Below, one piece after another: positions 32,133 through 40,458 of a DNA stretch of 64,000 bases. Under the pieces are notes generated by a model that saw only the letters and a program-made list of their open reading frames with translations, ran no database searches and was not told where the DNA came from. A program made the position numbers and the translations under genes. The DNA comes from Microlunatus endophyticus. Its GTDB lineage: Bacteria; Actinomycetota; Actinomycetes; Propionibacteriales; Propionibacteriaceae. The stretch is taken from assembly GCF_014646195.1 (NCBI RefSeq), contig NZ_BMMZ01000002.1, positions 620,001 to 684,000 of the forward strand, given 5' to 3'. Position 1 is the stretch's first letter; each line of letters opens with the position of its first letter.

Positions 32133-33431
32133 ATGGACGCGACCTGGGAGATCGAGCCGTCGGGGCCGCTGCGCGGGGACGTCACGGTCCGCGGCGCCAA
32201 GAACGCGGTCAGCAAGCACATGGTGGCGGCGATGCTGGCCGACGGCCCGAGCACGATCAGCAACACGCCGGACGTCGGCGAGGTCGGTCTGACCGCCGGC
32301 ATGCTCGAGCACATCGGCATGACCGTCGAGCGCACCGACGACTCGATCACGATCGTCCCAGGCCCGGTCGCCGAGCCGAGTGTCCCGAAGGCGTTCAGCG
32401 GGGTCAACCGGATCCCGATCCTGCTGCTCGGTCCGCTGCTGCACCTGGCCGGCGAGGCGTTCATACCGCAAGTCGGAGGCGATCCGATCGGTCGCCGCCC
32501 AGTGGACTTCCACGTCGAGGCGTTGCGCCGCTTCGGAGCCGAGGTGAGCATCGAGTCCGACGGCATCAGGGCCCGGGCGACGTGGCTGGTCGGAACTCGT
32601 ATCGACCTCCCGTATCCGAGCGTCATGACCACCGAGACCGCACTGCTGGCCGCCGTGCTCGCCAAGGGCCGTACGGTGATCTCCAATGCTGCGACGGAGC
32701 CGGAGATCACCGAGCTGGCGCTCTTCCTGCAGCGGATGGGCGCCGGGATCGCCTTCAGCCCGGACCGGCGGATCGTCGTCGACGGAGTCGACAAGCTGCG
32801 CGGCGCCCGCACCCGGCTCGGCGGTGACAGGATCGAGGCCTTCTCCTACCTGGTCGCCGGCCTGGTCAGCGGTGGCGAGGTCCGGGTGCACGGATGTCCG
32901 CAGGACCGGCTGGTCACCCCGATCACGACGTTGGCCCGGATGGGCGCCAAATTCGACATCACCGACGACTGGATCATGGCCTCGGCACCGGGCGGCCTGC
33001 GGCCGGCTGCCGTCCAGACCGACACCCACCCGGGCTTCGCGACCGACTGGCAGACGCCGCTGATGGTGCTCTTCACCCAGGCCGACGGAATGTCGGTCCT
33101 GCACGAGACGGTGTACGAGAACCGGCTGGCCTATGTGCCGGCACTGCAGAGCATGGGCGCCGAGATCGAGACCTATGACACCTGTCTCGGCGGACCGGCG
33201 TGCCGCTATCACGACACCGGCGCCGTGCATTCGGCGGTGGTCCGCGGTGTCAGCAAGCTGCACGGTGGCGACGTCACCATGCCCGATATCCGGGCCGGAT
33301 TCTCGGCGGTGCTGGCCGCGGCGGTCGCCGAAGGACCGTCGACGCTGCGCGGCGTCCATCACATCGAACGCGGCTACCACCGGCCGGTCGAGCAGTTCCG
33401 GGCACTCGGCCTGACTGTCAACACCCGCTGA
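32133..33431 (+). CDS. murA: MurA-like UDP-GlcNAc 1-carboxyvinyltransferase
   Basis: A 432-aa EPSP-synthase-fold enzyme. Substrate residues K23-N24 (RGAKN), the TD in HPGFATDWQ and the Arg in DIRAG are present. The loop that carries the PEP-binding Cys in E. coli MurA (GGCAIG) reads GGDPIG with Asp at 117, as in mycobacterial MurA. This substitution gives intrinsic fosfomycin insensitivity in those enzymes. Several other motifs diverge (PYPSVMTTET instead of the usual PSVGATEN), so it could be a second, specialised paralogue and not the housekeeping MurA. It begins 3 bp after the M16 gene, which suggests co-transcription. Confidence 0.83.
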   Translation: MDATWEIEPSGPLRGDVTVRGAKNAVSKHMVAAMLADGPSTISNTPDVGEVGLTAGMLEHIGMTVERTDDSITIVPGPVAEPSVPKAFSGVNRIPILLLGPLLHLAGEAFIPQVGGDPIGRRPVDFHVEALRRFGAEVSIESDGIRARATWLVGTRIDLPYPSVMTTETALLAAVLAKGRTVISNAATEPEITELALFLQRMGAGIAFSPDRRIVVDGVDKLRGARTRLGGDRIEAFSYLVAGLVSGGEVRVHGCPQDRLVTPITTLARMGAKFDITDDWIMASAPGGLRPAAVQTDTHPGFATDWQTPLMVLFTQADGMSVLHETVYENRLAYVPALQSMGAEIETYDTCLGGPACRYHDTGAVHSAVVRGVSKLHGGDVTMPDIRAGFSAVLAAAVAEGPSTLRGVHHIERGYHRPVEQFRALGLTVNTR

Positions 33432-33453
33432 GTCCCTGAACCCGATAGGGGCC

Positions 33454-34008
33454 CTAGACGACCAGGTCTTCCCAGACGAAGGTCGTCGTCGTCCCGGTCC
33501 TCCAGTCCCGGCGCAGGATCGCGTACGCCACCGATGCCTTCGGCTCGCCGCCCTCCACCGGCCAGCCCTCCCGGTAGTGGGCCTCCTTGATGAATCCGGC
33601 GCGCAACATCACCGTGCGCATCGCGATGTTGTCCTCGCGGGTCTGTCCTTCGAAGCGGGCGACCCCGGGAAACCGGTTGAACACCAGTGCGGTGAGTTCC
33701 TTCAGGATCGGCACGCCGAGCCCCTGTCCCCTGAAGCGCTCGTCCAGCCGCAGATCGAAGACCGGATTGCCGCCGCCGGCGAGATCCTCCAGATCGTCCA
33801 GGACGGCCAGGCCGACCCGCTGGCCGTCGGCGTCGATCCAGAAGCCGAGATGATCATCGGAGCGGAACCGGCCGCCGGCGACCGATTCCCGCGCCTGGGC
33901 GGGCGTGTAGGAGGTCCGGCCGTGGAAGGGAAAGCTGTTCCCGGTCAGGAACGCGACGATCTCGTCGGCGTCGGTACGGGGATCGATCTCGGTGTAGGCG
34001 ACGTGCAC
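33454..34008 (-). CDS. GNAT-family N-acetyltransferase
   Basis: A 184-aa acetyltransferase. The acetyl-CoA loop is RFRGQGLGVPILKEL (Q/RxxGxG/A), preceded by the strand FDLRLDE; the end reads IAMRTVMLRAGF, the usual last helix. The GTG at 34008 is chosen since the frame upstream is antisense to another gene. The N-terminal part SFPFHGRTSYTPAQARES is shared with actinobacterial RimJ/GNAT relatives of unknown substrate. It converges with the MurA-like gene. Confidence 0.8.
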   Translation of the reverse strand: MHVAYTEIDPRTDADEIVAFLTGNSFPFHGRTSYTPAQARESVAGGRFRSDDHLGFWIDADGQRVGLAVLDDLEDLAGGGNPVFDLRLDERFRGQGLGVPILKELTALVFNRFPGVARFEGQTREDNIAMRTVMLRAGFIKEAHYREGWPVEGGEPKASVAYAILRRDWRTGTTTTFVWEDLVV

Positions 34009-34102
34009 CCGGACAAGGTAGCGCGCGTCTCTCGTTTGGGACGCGTGTAGCGGTCCCGACGTTGTATGACAGGCGCTACAGTGATTCCAGGAGATGCCGG
34101 GG

Positions 34103-34759
34103 ATGACTGTCCACGATCGCAAGGGACCCGACCAGATCTCGCCCGAGGACCGGATGGAGGCCGCGGGATACACCATCCTGCCCACGCGATGGGGTGTTGA
34201 GATCGAGGGTCTCGAACCATCGGATGCCACGGAGGCTCTGCGACTTCTCCGGGCAGCTCGTCGACTGCAGTCCGAGCGCGGCTCGACAACGGCAGCGAAC
34301 CTCATCGAGGTGATGGCGGAGGCGGATCTTGATCTCACCCCTCCGGCGGCCATCGAACAGGCAAGAAAGCAGGCCGATCGCCGACGCCGGCTCCTGGCGT
34401 CCCCGGTGTACACGAATGAGACGCTCGGCGAGCTGCTTGGTCATTCCCAACCGTCGACGACCCGGACTTGGGTATCCAGGAAGAAGGCCGAAAGGCGACT
34501 GTTCACCGTCAAGATCGGCAACCAGGTCATCATCCCGGCGTTTCAGTTGAACGCAGAAGGCAAGCCCCGCGCAGAGCTTGCACCGATCCTCGACGCGCTG
34601 CTGGGTGCTGGAGTGGACGGATGGACACTGTGGACGTGGCTCGTCGTCGGAACACCTCTCTTGTCCGGTGGGGTCCCGGTGGACTTGATGTCGACGGAAC
34701 CGACACGTGTCCGGCGTGCGGCGCAACGGTTCGCGAGCCGGCACAGGCCGGCTGCCTAG
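34103..34759 (+). CDS. Xre/MbcA-type antitoxin (DUF2384-like)
   Basis: A 218-aa protein. The C-terminal part, WTLWTWLVVGTPLLSGGVPV followed by DLMSTEPTRVRRAAQRFA, resembles the MbcA/ParS/Xre antitoxin toxin-binding region. The middle holds a MerR-like HTH (TNETLGELLGHSQPSTTRTW) and VKIGNQVIIPAFQ, which is longer than in compact Xre antitoxins. AGGAG about 10 nt upstream supports ATG 34103; ATG 34094 is in frame. A RES-domain gene begins 13 bp downstream, the standard RES-Xre order. Antitoxins of this type neutralise the toxin and repress their own promoter. Confidence 0.78.
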   Translation: MTVHDRKGPDQISPEDRMEAAGYTILPTRWGVEIEGLEPSDATEALRLLRAARRLQSERGSTTAANLIEVMAEADLDLTPPAAIEQARKQADRRRRLLASPVYTNETLGELLGHSQPSTTRTWVSRKKAERRLFTVKIGNQVIIPAFQLNAEGKPRAELAPILDALLGAGVDGWTLWTWLVVGTPLLSGGVPVDLMSTEPTRVRRAAQRFASRHRPAA

Positions 34760-34772
34760 GCGGACCCGCCAG

Positions 34773-35486
34773 ATGGACTATCCGTCGCAGGATCTGGTCT
34801 GCCCTGATCCGACTCGGTGTCCCGTCATCAAGCCGGCCGAACTCGGTTCTGTGCTGCACGTCGAGCAGATCGCCGAACAGACAGTTCTCTACCGTGTCTA
34901 CGACGGTGCCTGGGGTTATGACGAGCCGAACCCCGGCTTCGGCGACGCTAGGTTCTCGCCGTTCGACGCCCTGTCGGACGGACGTCGCGTACCCGTGCGG
35001 TATGTCGCCCAGACCCCCGCCGGAGCACTCCTCGAGACGATCTTTCATGACGTCCATCAATCGGCTGCCCGGATCATCTACGAGGGCGATCTTCGTCGGC
35101 AGTTGCTTGCCCATCTGGCGACACCGGCAAGGCTGAATCTAGTTGATTTGCGCGATGAGGCTCTCGGGGACCTGGGCATCCGACGCGACCAGCTTGTTTC
35201 AACGTCTGCCGAGCACTATCCGTGCACCCGCATGATCGCGCAACAGCTTCATGATGCCTATGTCGATCGGGGCGCTGCGCAGGGCTTCGTCTGGGACTCG
35301 CGGCAAGCGGAACTCCACGACTCAGAGCCTGCCCTGGCCATGGTGATCTACACCGACAGCTACAACGTCGGTCGCGGCGGGTGGAAGCGGCTCGGACCAG
35401 GCAGTCAGGACTTGTTCCAGGGGCCGGGGCGACTACTGGTCGACACAATCGCGAACGCGCTGAAGGCGACCATCGTCTCGCAGTAG
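34773..35486 (+). CDS. RES-domain toxin (MbcT-like)
   Basis: A 237-aa protein with a RES domain. Key positions are the Arg in LYRVYDG, the segment ARFSPF, the Tyr and Glu of VRYVAQTPAGALLETIF, and a Ser-containing C-terminal strand. RES toxins such as M. tuberculosis MbcT degrade NAD+. The ATG is 13 bp after the antitoxin stop. A longer frame starts upstream inside the antitoxin gene but lacks similarity. The N-terminal CPDPTRCPVI is a small Cys pair not typical of the family. All recognisable active-site elements are intact, so the pair is probably functional. Confidence 0.82.
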   Translation: MDYPSQDLVCPDPTRCPVIKPAELGSVLHVEQIAEQTVLYRVYDGAWGYDEPNPGFGDARFSPFDALSDGRRVPVRYVAQTPAGALLETIFHDVHQSAARIIYEGDLRRQLLAHLATPARLNLVDLRDEALGDLGIRRDQLVSTSAEHYPCTRMIAQQLHDAYVDRGAAQGFVWDSRQAELHDSEPALAMVIYTDSYNVGRGGWKRLGPGSQDLFQGPGRLLVDTIANALKATIVSQ

Positions 35487-35613
35487 TTGGTGGACCGGCC
35501 TGCAACGATGCCCACCATTCAGATCCGCACCCGCTGCCGCGATCCGCACCTGGTGCAGCTGGTGCGAGTCGCAGTAGTCGGTGCGGCTGTGGCGCGAGCG
35601 CCGGAACTCGTCT

Positions 35614-36426
35614 TCAGGGCCGGCCGATGATCTTCGGGGTACCGGTTCGGTTGTCCACCGTGATGCAGTGGCCGTCGGGCTCAACCACCAGTGCCAGCAG
35701 ACCGCTCTGACGGGCCAGCCAGTCGACGGCATCGCAACCGAGGGCGTACGCGGCGGTGGCATCGACATCGGCGCGGGTCAGCGAGTCGGCGATCACCGTC
35801 ACCGAGGCGATCCCGGTCGGCGGTCTGCCGGTCCGGGCATCGACGATGTGTTCACCGCGGCGACTCGCGCCCGACGTCGCCACTGCCCCGCATGACACCG
35901 GGACGACCGCGATGATCTTGGTCGGGTCCCGCGGATCCTCGATCCCGATCCGCCAGGGCGGCGATTGCTCCGTCGCCGTATGGCAGACCATGTCGCCGCC
36001 CGCCGACAGGCAGAAGTCGACGTCGTCAAGCTCTGTCAGGAGCTGTGAGACGCGCTCCACCGCCCAGCCCTTGACCACGCCGGTGGGATCCAGCCGCGGA
36101 CCGTCGTCGGTCGGCAGCATGATCGAGAACGAGCCGCCGCTGCGACGATTCGCCTCCGCGCCGATGCCGAACACCTCGCCGACCTCGGGCGGGCACTGAT
36201 CGAGGACGATCTCGCCGCGACCCAGCCGGCTGATGATCGAGTCATTCCGGTAGGTGCTGAAGATCCGGTCGATCTCGCGCAGGTCGGCCACTACCTCGGC
36301 CCACGCAGCGTCCAGTCCCGCTCGTACACCATCGGTCCTGCGGACGGCGAGGCTGATCGGCATCCCCATGATCATCTCGACCCGTCGGTGCACCGCGACG
36401 GTCCCCGGATCGGCCGCTGCCGTCAT
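35614..36426 (-). CDS. apbE: FAD:protein FMN transferase (ApbE-like)
   Basis: A 270-aa ApbE protein. Conserved blocks are MIMGMPISL, FSTYRNDSIISRL, LDPTGVVKGWAVERV, the FAD-binding CLSAGGDMVCH and the metal-site Asp/Thr in DSLTRADVDATAAYALG. ApbE attaches FMN covalently to a Thr or Ser in S/TGAT motifs. The gene overlaps the FMN-binding-domain gene by ATGA, and that protein carries such a motif (SGATVT), so it is the evident substrate. No lipobox or signal peptide is visible, so it may act before or during export. Confidence 0.9.
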   Translation of the reverse strand: MTAAADPGTVAVHRRVEMIMGMPISLAVRRTDGVRAGLDAAWAEVVADLREIDRIFSTYRNDSIISRLGRGEIVLDQCPPEVGEVFGIGAEANRRSGGSFSIMLPTDDGPRLDPTGVVKGWAVERVSQLLTELDDVDFCLSAGGDMVCHTATEQSPPWRIGIEDPRDPTKIIAVVPVSCGAVATSGASRRGEHIVDARTGRPPTGIASVTVIADSLTRADVDATAAYALGCDAVDWLARQSGLLALVVEPDGHCITVDNRTGTPKIIGRP

Positions 36427-36902
36427 ATCCCCGCCCGGTCCAGGGCCGACTGCAGCGACTCGAGGTAGCCACCGCCGGTGACCGTCGCACCACTGACCAT
36501 GTCGATCTGGGCGCTCTGGGCGCTGATCGTCTCCTTGATCAGGATCGGCACCGCATAGTCGTTGATCCGGACGTCCATCGGATCCTCCGACGGCACCTGC
36601 AGGATCGAGACGCCGGTGATCTTCTTGTGCTTCACGGTGATCTTCACCTGGACCGGTCCGCGTTCGGTCTGCGCGACGTCACCGGTGTAGCTCTTGCTGC
36701 CGCCGGTCCCAGTCTTCGGTGGCGACGTGCTCGGGGCGCTGCTCGGCGTCGAAGACGACTGCCCGGACTGGCCGACGGTCGTGCCCGGCGACTGGTCGGT
36801 CGTGCTGCCGAGCGCCGACGTCTTGTTGGTCGAGGTGTGATACCCGAACAGCAGCACCACGACGGTCACGGTCGAGGCGATCCAGATCGCGATCTTCTTC
36901 AT
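36423..36902 (-). CDS. FMN-binding domain protein
   Basis: A 159-aa protein with one N-terminal membrane anchor (IAIWIASTVTVVVLLFGY), a Ser/Thr/Pro/Gly linker and a C-terminal FMN-binding domain (PF04205). The flavinylation motif is VSGATVTGGGY (Thr after GA). The domain faces the outside of the membrane. The upstream gene is a ferric-reductase-like transmembrane oxidoreductase and the downstream gene is ApbE, so it probably accepts electrons across the membrane. Confidence 0.9.
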   Translation of the reverse strand: MKKIAIWIASTVTVVVLLFGYHTSTNKTSALGSTTDQSPGTTVGQSGQSSSTPSSAPSTSPPKTGTGGSKSYTGDVAQTERGPVQVKITVKHKKITGVSILQVPSEDPMDVRINDYAVPILIKETISAQSAQIDMVSGATVTGGGYLESLQSALDRAGI

Positions 36903-36906
36903 CCGG

Positions 36907-38316
36907 TCACCACCCGAATGCCTCGGTGTGAATGCGATCGGCGGGTACGCCGGCGGCCGCGACCAGACGCTCGAGACCGGAGGCCCACGGCTGCGGGCCG
37001 CAGATGTAGACGTCGCTCTCGACAAGCTCGGGCAACCAATGCCGGAGCACCTGCAGCTCGTCGTGCCCGGCGGCGACCGGACCGAGCACACCGCCCGACC
37101 CGCTCCGGGCACCGGGCAGAGCGAGGATCTTCAGGCCGCGCGCGCCGGCCAGGCGGTCGAATTCGGCGGCGAACAACGGTTCGCCGGTGTAGCGGTAGAG
37201 CAATGTCGCCTCCCCGGCTGCATACTCCAGGCCCTCGGCCAGGGCACGTAGTGGGGTCACGCCGATGCCGGCTCCCGCCAGCAGGACGGGCCGGACGGTG
37301 CGGGCGCGCGGACTGAGCCGGCCGTACGGCCCTTCGAACGCCACCCGGACACCCGGCCGCAGTCCGGCCAGCCGGGCACTGCCGTCGCCGACCGCCCTGG
37401 CGGTGATCCGCAGCGATTGTCCGTCCGCAGCGGCCGAGATGGAGAACGGGTTCGCCCTGGTCCAGCCCGCCCCGGAAAGGAACCGGACGATCAGGAACTG
37501 CCCGGGCTGCACCGGTAGCCGGTCCAGACGGCGGCCGGACAGGAGCACTGATACGGTGTCCGCGGACTCGGTGATCACGGCTGCCACCCGCAGGTCGAAG
37601 CGAACCGACCGCCAGATCGGCAGGATCAAACGCCAGATGATCACCGCCAGTCCGGCCGCGCCCCACAGCGACCACCAGTACAGGGTCGCGCCACGGGATC
37701 GCAGGAATTCCTGCCCGGTCCACAGCTGGTGTGGCAGTGCCAGGCCGGCTCCGAGGTAGCCGTACAGATGGATCAGGTGCCAGGACTCGTACCGCAGCCG
37801 CCTGCGGGCAGCCTTGATGCTGGTGACCACGACCATGATCAACGCGACCGTTCCGGCCGTGGCCAGCAGCATGCCGCCGTATTCGGTGACCAACTGCCAG
37901 GTCGTCGGCAGCACCAGTGACCAGCGGGCCGAGGCATAGCCGCCGACGATGGTCACGATGTGGGCGACCATCAGATAGAACGAGGTGAGGCCGACGATCC
38001 GGTGGATCGCGACCAGGCGGTTCCGGCCGAACGCATTCTCCAGCGCCGGCAGCCGGGACATCAGCAGCACCTGGACGAGCAGCAGGTGCGCCGACCACAG
38101 TCCGGTCAGCCGACCGATCGACAGCAGACCCGTCGCGGGCCGAGCAAGATCATTGATGCCGCCATCGGCGTCCCACCAGTACGTGATCAGCAACAGCCCG
38201 GCCCAGAGCAGCAACCCGGTACCGAGGCGTACGACGGCGTCCGTCCGCGCATGGCGACCGAGTCCACGAGCGTCGCCGACGACCACCAGCGGTGGCTCCG
38301 CAGTCGCTGTCGCCAT
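36907..38316 (-). CDS. Ferric reductase-like transmembrane flavoprotein
   Basis: A 469-aa protein. The N-terminal half has six membrane segments of the ferric-reductase-like domain with His residues suited for haem (ATQxHR-type VAIHRIVGLTSFYLMVAHIV; ESWHLIHLYGYLGAGLALPHQ). The C-terminal half is an FAD/NAD(P) module: RANPFSISA (FAD), LLAGAGIGVTPLRAL (NAD(P)) and the end DVYICGPQPW. It moves electrons from cytoplasmic NAD(P)H through FAD and haem to the outer face. It starts the operon with the FMN-binding protein and ApbE. ATG 38316 is used; ATGs at 38325 and 38334 are alternatives. Confidence 0.87.
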   Translation of the reverse strand: MATATAEPPLVVVGDARGLGRHARTDAVVRLGTGLLLWAGLLLITYWWDADGGINDLARPATGLLSIGRLTGLWSAHLLLVQVLLMSRLPALENAFGRNRLVAIHRIVGLTSFYLMVAHIVTIVGGYASARWSLVLPTTWQLVTEYGGMLLATAGTVALIMVVVTSIKAARRRLRYESWHLIHLYGYLGAGLALPHQLWTGQEFLRSRGATLYWWSLWGAAGLAVIIWRLILPIWRSVRFDLRVAAVITESADTVSVLLSGRRLDRLPVQPGQFLIVRFLSGAGWTRANPFSISAAADGQSLRITARAVGDGSARLAGLRPGVRVAFEGPYGRLSPRARTVRPVLLAGAGIGVTPLRALAEGLEYAAGEATLLYRYTGEPLFAAEFDRLAGARGLKILALPGARSGSGGVLGPVAAGHDELQVLRHWLPELVESDVYICGPQPWASGLERLVAAAGVPADRIHTEAFGW

Positions 38317-38459
38317 GATCATCATCCAACCCACGCCGGCCGGGTCCGCGACCCGGCGATTCCCCCGACAGATTCATTATCGCCGTGCCCGAAGTCTGAC
38401 TCCGCCTGCTGGACGTCCGCCGAGCGCAGCTTGTGAGCCTCCTGTGGGAATCCGCGCCG

Positions 38460-38939
38460 CTATCCGCCGACGCCGTGCCAGGCGGCGGCCGCGCCCGCGT
38501 GGCCCACCAGGGTGACCCAGACCAAGCTGCCGATCGCCGAAACGACCGCCAGCACTGTCGCGATCGCAACCAGCACCGGCGGCAGGGTCCATCGACGCCG
38601 CACCCACGGCAGGCGCGCGGTGAAGACGGCCAGTGCGCCGACCGCCAACGCGATCAGCCACGGCAGCAGGCCGTCGGCCAGTTCCGCGTGTCGCGCGATC
38701 AGCGGCGACGGCGGCAGCTGATGCCGCAACGCGTCGCCGGACGCGGTGGTCAGCGGGTCCAACACGACGGCCAGCAGCGCCAGCGCCGGAGCTCCCCAGT
38801 TGATCCACCGCCGGAACTGCGGCCACACGGCGGCGAACAGGACCACGACCGCGGCAACGGGGACAACGACCACCGTCGCATGGACGACCAAGGGGTGGAA
38901 GGGCAATCCGAATACAGTGATGAACAGCGGCGCCGGCAT
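38460..38939 (-). CDS. DUF2231 membrane protein
   Basis: A 159-aa protein with four membrane segments. The N-terminus FGLPFHPLVVHATVVVVPVA is the DUF2231 signature; the His residues (HPLVVH) may bind haem or metal. Function unknown; relatives are often near redox or copper genes. It is divergent from a BlaI-type regulator, and the BlaI operator lies between them, so it may be part of that regulon. Confidence 0.83.
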   Translation of the reverse strand: MPAPLFITVFGLPFHPLVVHATVVVVPVAAVVVLFAAVWPQFRRWINWGAPALALLAVVLDPLTTASGDALRHQLPPSPLIARHAELADGLLPWLIALAVGALAVFTARLPWVRRRWTLPPVLVAIATVLAVVSAIGSLVWVTLVGHAGAAAAWHGVGG

Positions 38940-38984
38940 GACTGGTCTCCTTCGGGCTGTGTCACGATGGTGCGAAGAAGCGTA

Positions 38985-39005
38985 CTACTACAGAATGTGT
39001 AGTAG
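38985..39005. promoter_or_regulatory. BlaI/CopY-type operator
   Basis: CTACTACA-gaatg-TGTAGTAG is a perfect 8-bp inverted repeat with a 5-bp spacer and matches the TACTACA/TGTAGTA core recognised by BlaI/MecI repressors. It lies in the gap between the divergent DUF2231 and BlaI-family genes, 33 bp before the GTG of the latter. Confidence 0.8.
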
Positions 39006-39038
39006 CTGAGCTCGTCGGTTGGTCGACGGGAGGGTGCA

Positions 39039-39425
39039 GTGGTTTCAGCACGACGTTCGCCCGGCCGGTTGGAACAGGACGTCCTGGATTGCCTGGCCTC
39101 GTCGGAGACCGCGCTGTCCCCTCGCGAGGTCCAGGACCGGCTCGCCGGCGAGTACGCCTATACGACCGTGATGACGGTGCTCTCCCGGCTGCTCGCCAAG
39201 GGGATCGTCGTCCGGCATCGGACCGGTAGGGGCTTCAGCTACGAGCTGCCGATCCCGCTCGAGCAGGTGCAGGCATCGGTCCAGGCGCGCCGGATGCGCC
39301 AGATCCTCGACAGTGGCGGCGATCGCTCAGGTGTCCTCGCGCGATTCGTGACCGACCTGACGCCGGAGGATGAGCAGGTCCTGCTCCGGTTACTGTCGGA
39401 TGCCGACCGCGACGACGAGGCGTGA
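39039..39425 (+). CDS. BlaI/MecI/CopY-family repressor
   Basis: A 128-aa penicillinase-repressor family protein. The winged helix at about 5-75 includes TALSPREVQDRLAGEYAYTTV (recognition part YAYTTVMTVLSRL), then the wing VVRHRTGRGFSYEL. The C-terminal half dimerises and holds the usual protease-sensitive region. The start is a GTG. It is followed 3 bp later by an M56-like membrane peptidase gene, the classical repressor-sensor pair. In mycobacterial BlaI systems the targets include beta-lactamase and respiratory genes. Confidence 0.9.
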   Translation: MVSARRSPGRLEQDVLDCLASSETALSPREVQDRLAGEYAYTTVMTVLSRLLAKGIVVRHRTGRGFSYELPIPLEQVQASVQARRMRQILDSGGDRSGVLARFVTDLTPEDEQVLLRLLSDADRDDEA

Positions 39426-39428
39426 TCG

Positions 39429-40453
39429 GTGCTGCTCGCCCTGGCTGCGATCCCGGTGGTCGCCAGCGTTGTGCTCGGCCTCCTGGCCGATCCCGCAAGC
39501 CGACGACTGGCGCCGGCAACTGCGGTACGGCTCCTGGTCGCTGCGGCCGGGACGACCGCACTGGCGACCGTCTTCTGCCTTGCGGTCCTGGCCTTCAACG
39601 CGCTGACCGAGAATTTTGCGATCGCCCGGATCGGGCATTGGATCCCCACGGTCGACCCGGATGACGGCACACCGCCGCCGATCGGCGGTGCCGTCCTGTT
39701 GCTCTTGATCATCGGCATGCTGGTCGCCGGGATCGTCGGATCCGTCCGGGTGCTGGTGGCCGCGGCACGCGCCCGGCTGGCCTTTCGTGACCTCGCACCG
39801 GCCGACGACGGGGTCGCCATCGCCGAAAGCCCGATCGCCGACGCCTTCGCGGTGCCGGCTCTGCTCGGCGCTTCCGGCCGGATCGTGATCACGCGCGGCA
39901 TGCTGCAGACACTGGATCCGGAGGAGATCCGGTTCCTGGTCGCCCACGAACGCTCCCACCTGGCCAACCATCACCAGTTGCTGGTGCAAGCGGCCCGGCT
40001 GGCTGCCGCCACGAACCCGTTGCTGATCCCGGTTGCCCGGCGCGCCCGGATGCTCACCGAGCGTTGGGCCGACGAGGACGCCGCTGCCCGGATCGGGAGT
40101 CGCCGGTTCGCCGCCCGCACGGTGGCCAGGCCGCACTGGCGCGGACATCCAGCCTGCGCACGGCGTCCGGATCGTCGGCCACAGTGACCGCAGGCTCCCC
40201 CGGTCTGAGCGCCACCACGACCGGCGTGCCGGACCGGGTCCATGCCCTCTCGCGGGCGTATCAGCCTCCGCAGCCTCGCCATGCGTGGCCGTTGGTCACC
40301 CTCGGACTGGCCGTCGTCGTCGCGTCGGCATCGATCGCGACGCTCACCCAGGCCAAATTCGAGCGCGCAGCGTCAGACACCGTCACCGTGCACGGCAGGG
40401 TGTATTGGGCCGCCGAGCTGGGTGATCATGACGGAGATGATCGCCACCGCTGA
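39429..40453 (+). pseudogene. M56-type membrane metallopeptidase, frameshifted
   Basis: About 340 aa in two frames. The N-terminus has membrane segments, then the HExxH-type motif VAHERSHLANHHQLLVQ (H-E-R-S-H), the zinc site of BlaR/MecR-like M56 peptidases, and ERWADEDAAARIGSRRFAA. At about 40130 the frame moves: RTVA continues as QAALARTSSLRTASGS in another frame, to a last helix WPLVTLGLAVVVASAS. One missing G in GGTGGCC repairs it. It lacks a penicillin-binding sensor domain, as in actinobacterial BlaR-like short forms. It probably controls the upstream BlaI protein. Real loss or assembly error is undecided. Confidence 0.75.
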
Positions 40454-40458
40454 ACCGG

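Noticed and set aside
31086-33380. An open frame of 764 codons antisense to the M16 and MurA-like genes.
   Set aside because: It crosses two well-supported genes on the other strand and has typical GC-shadow composition.
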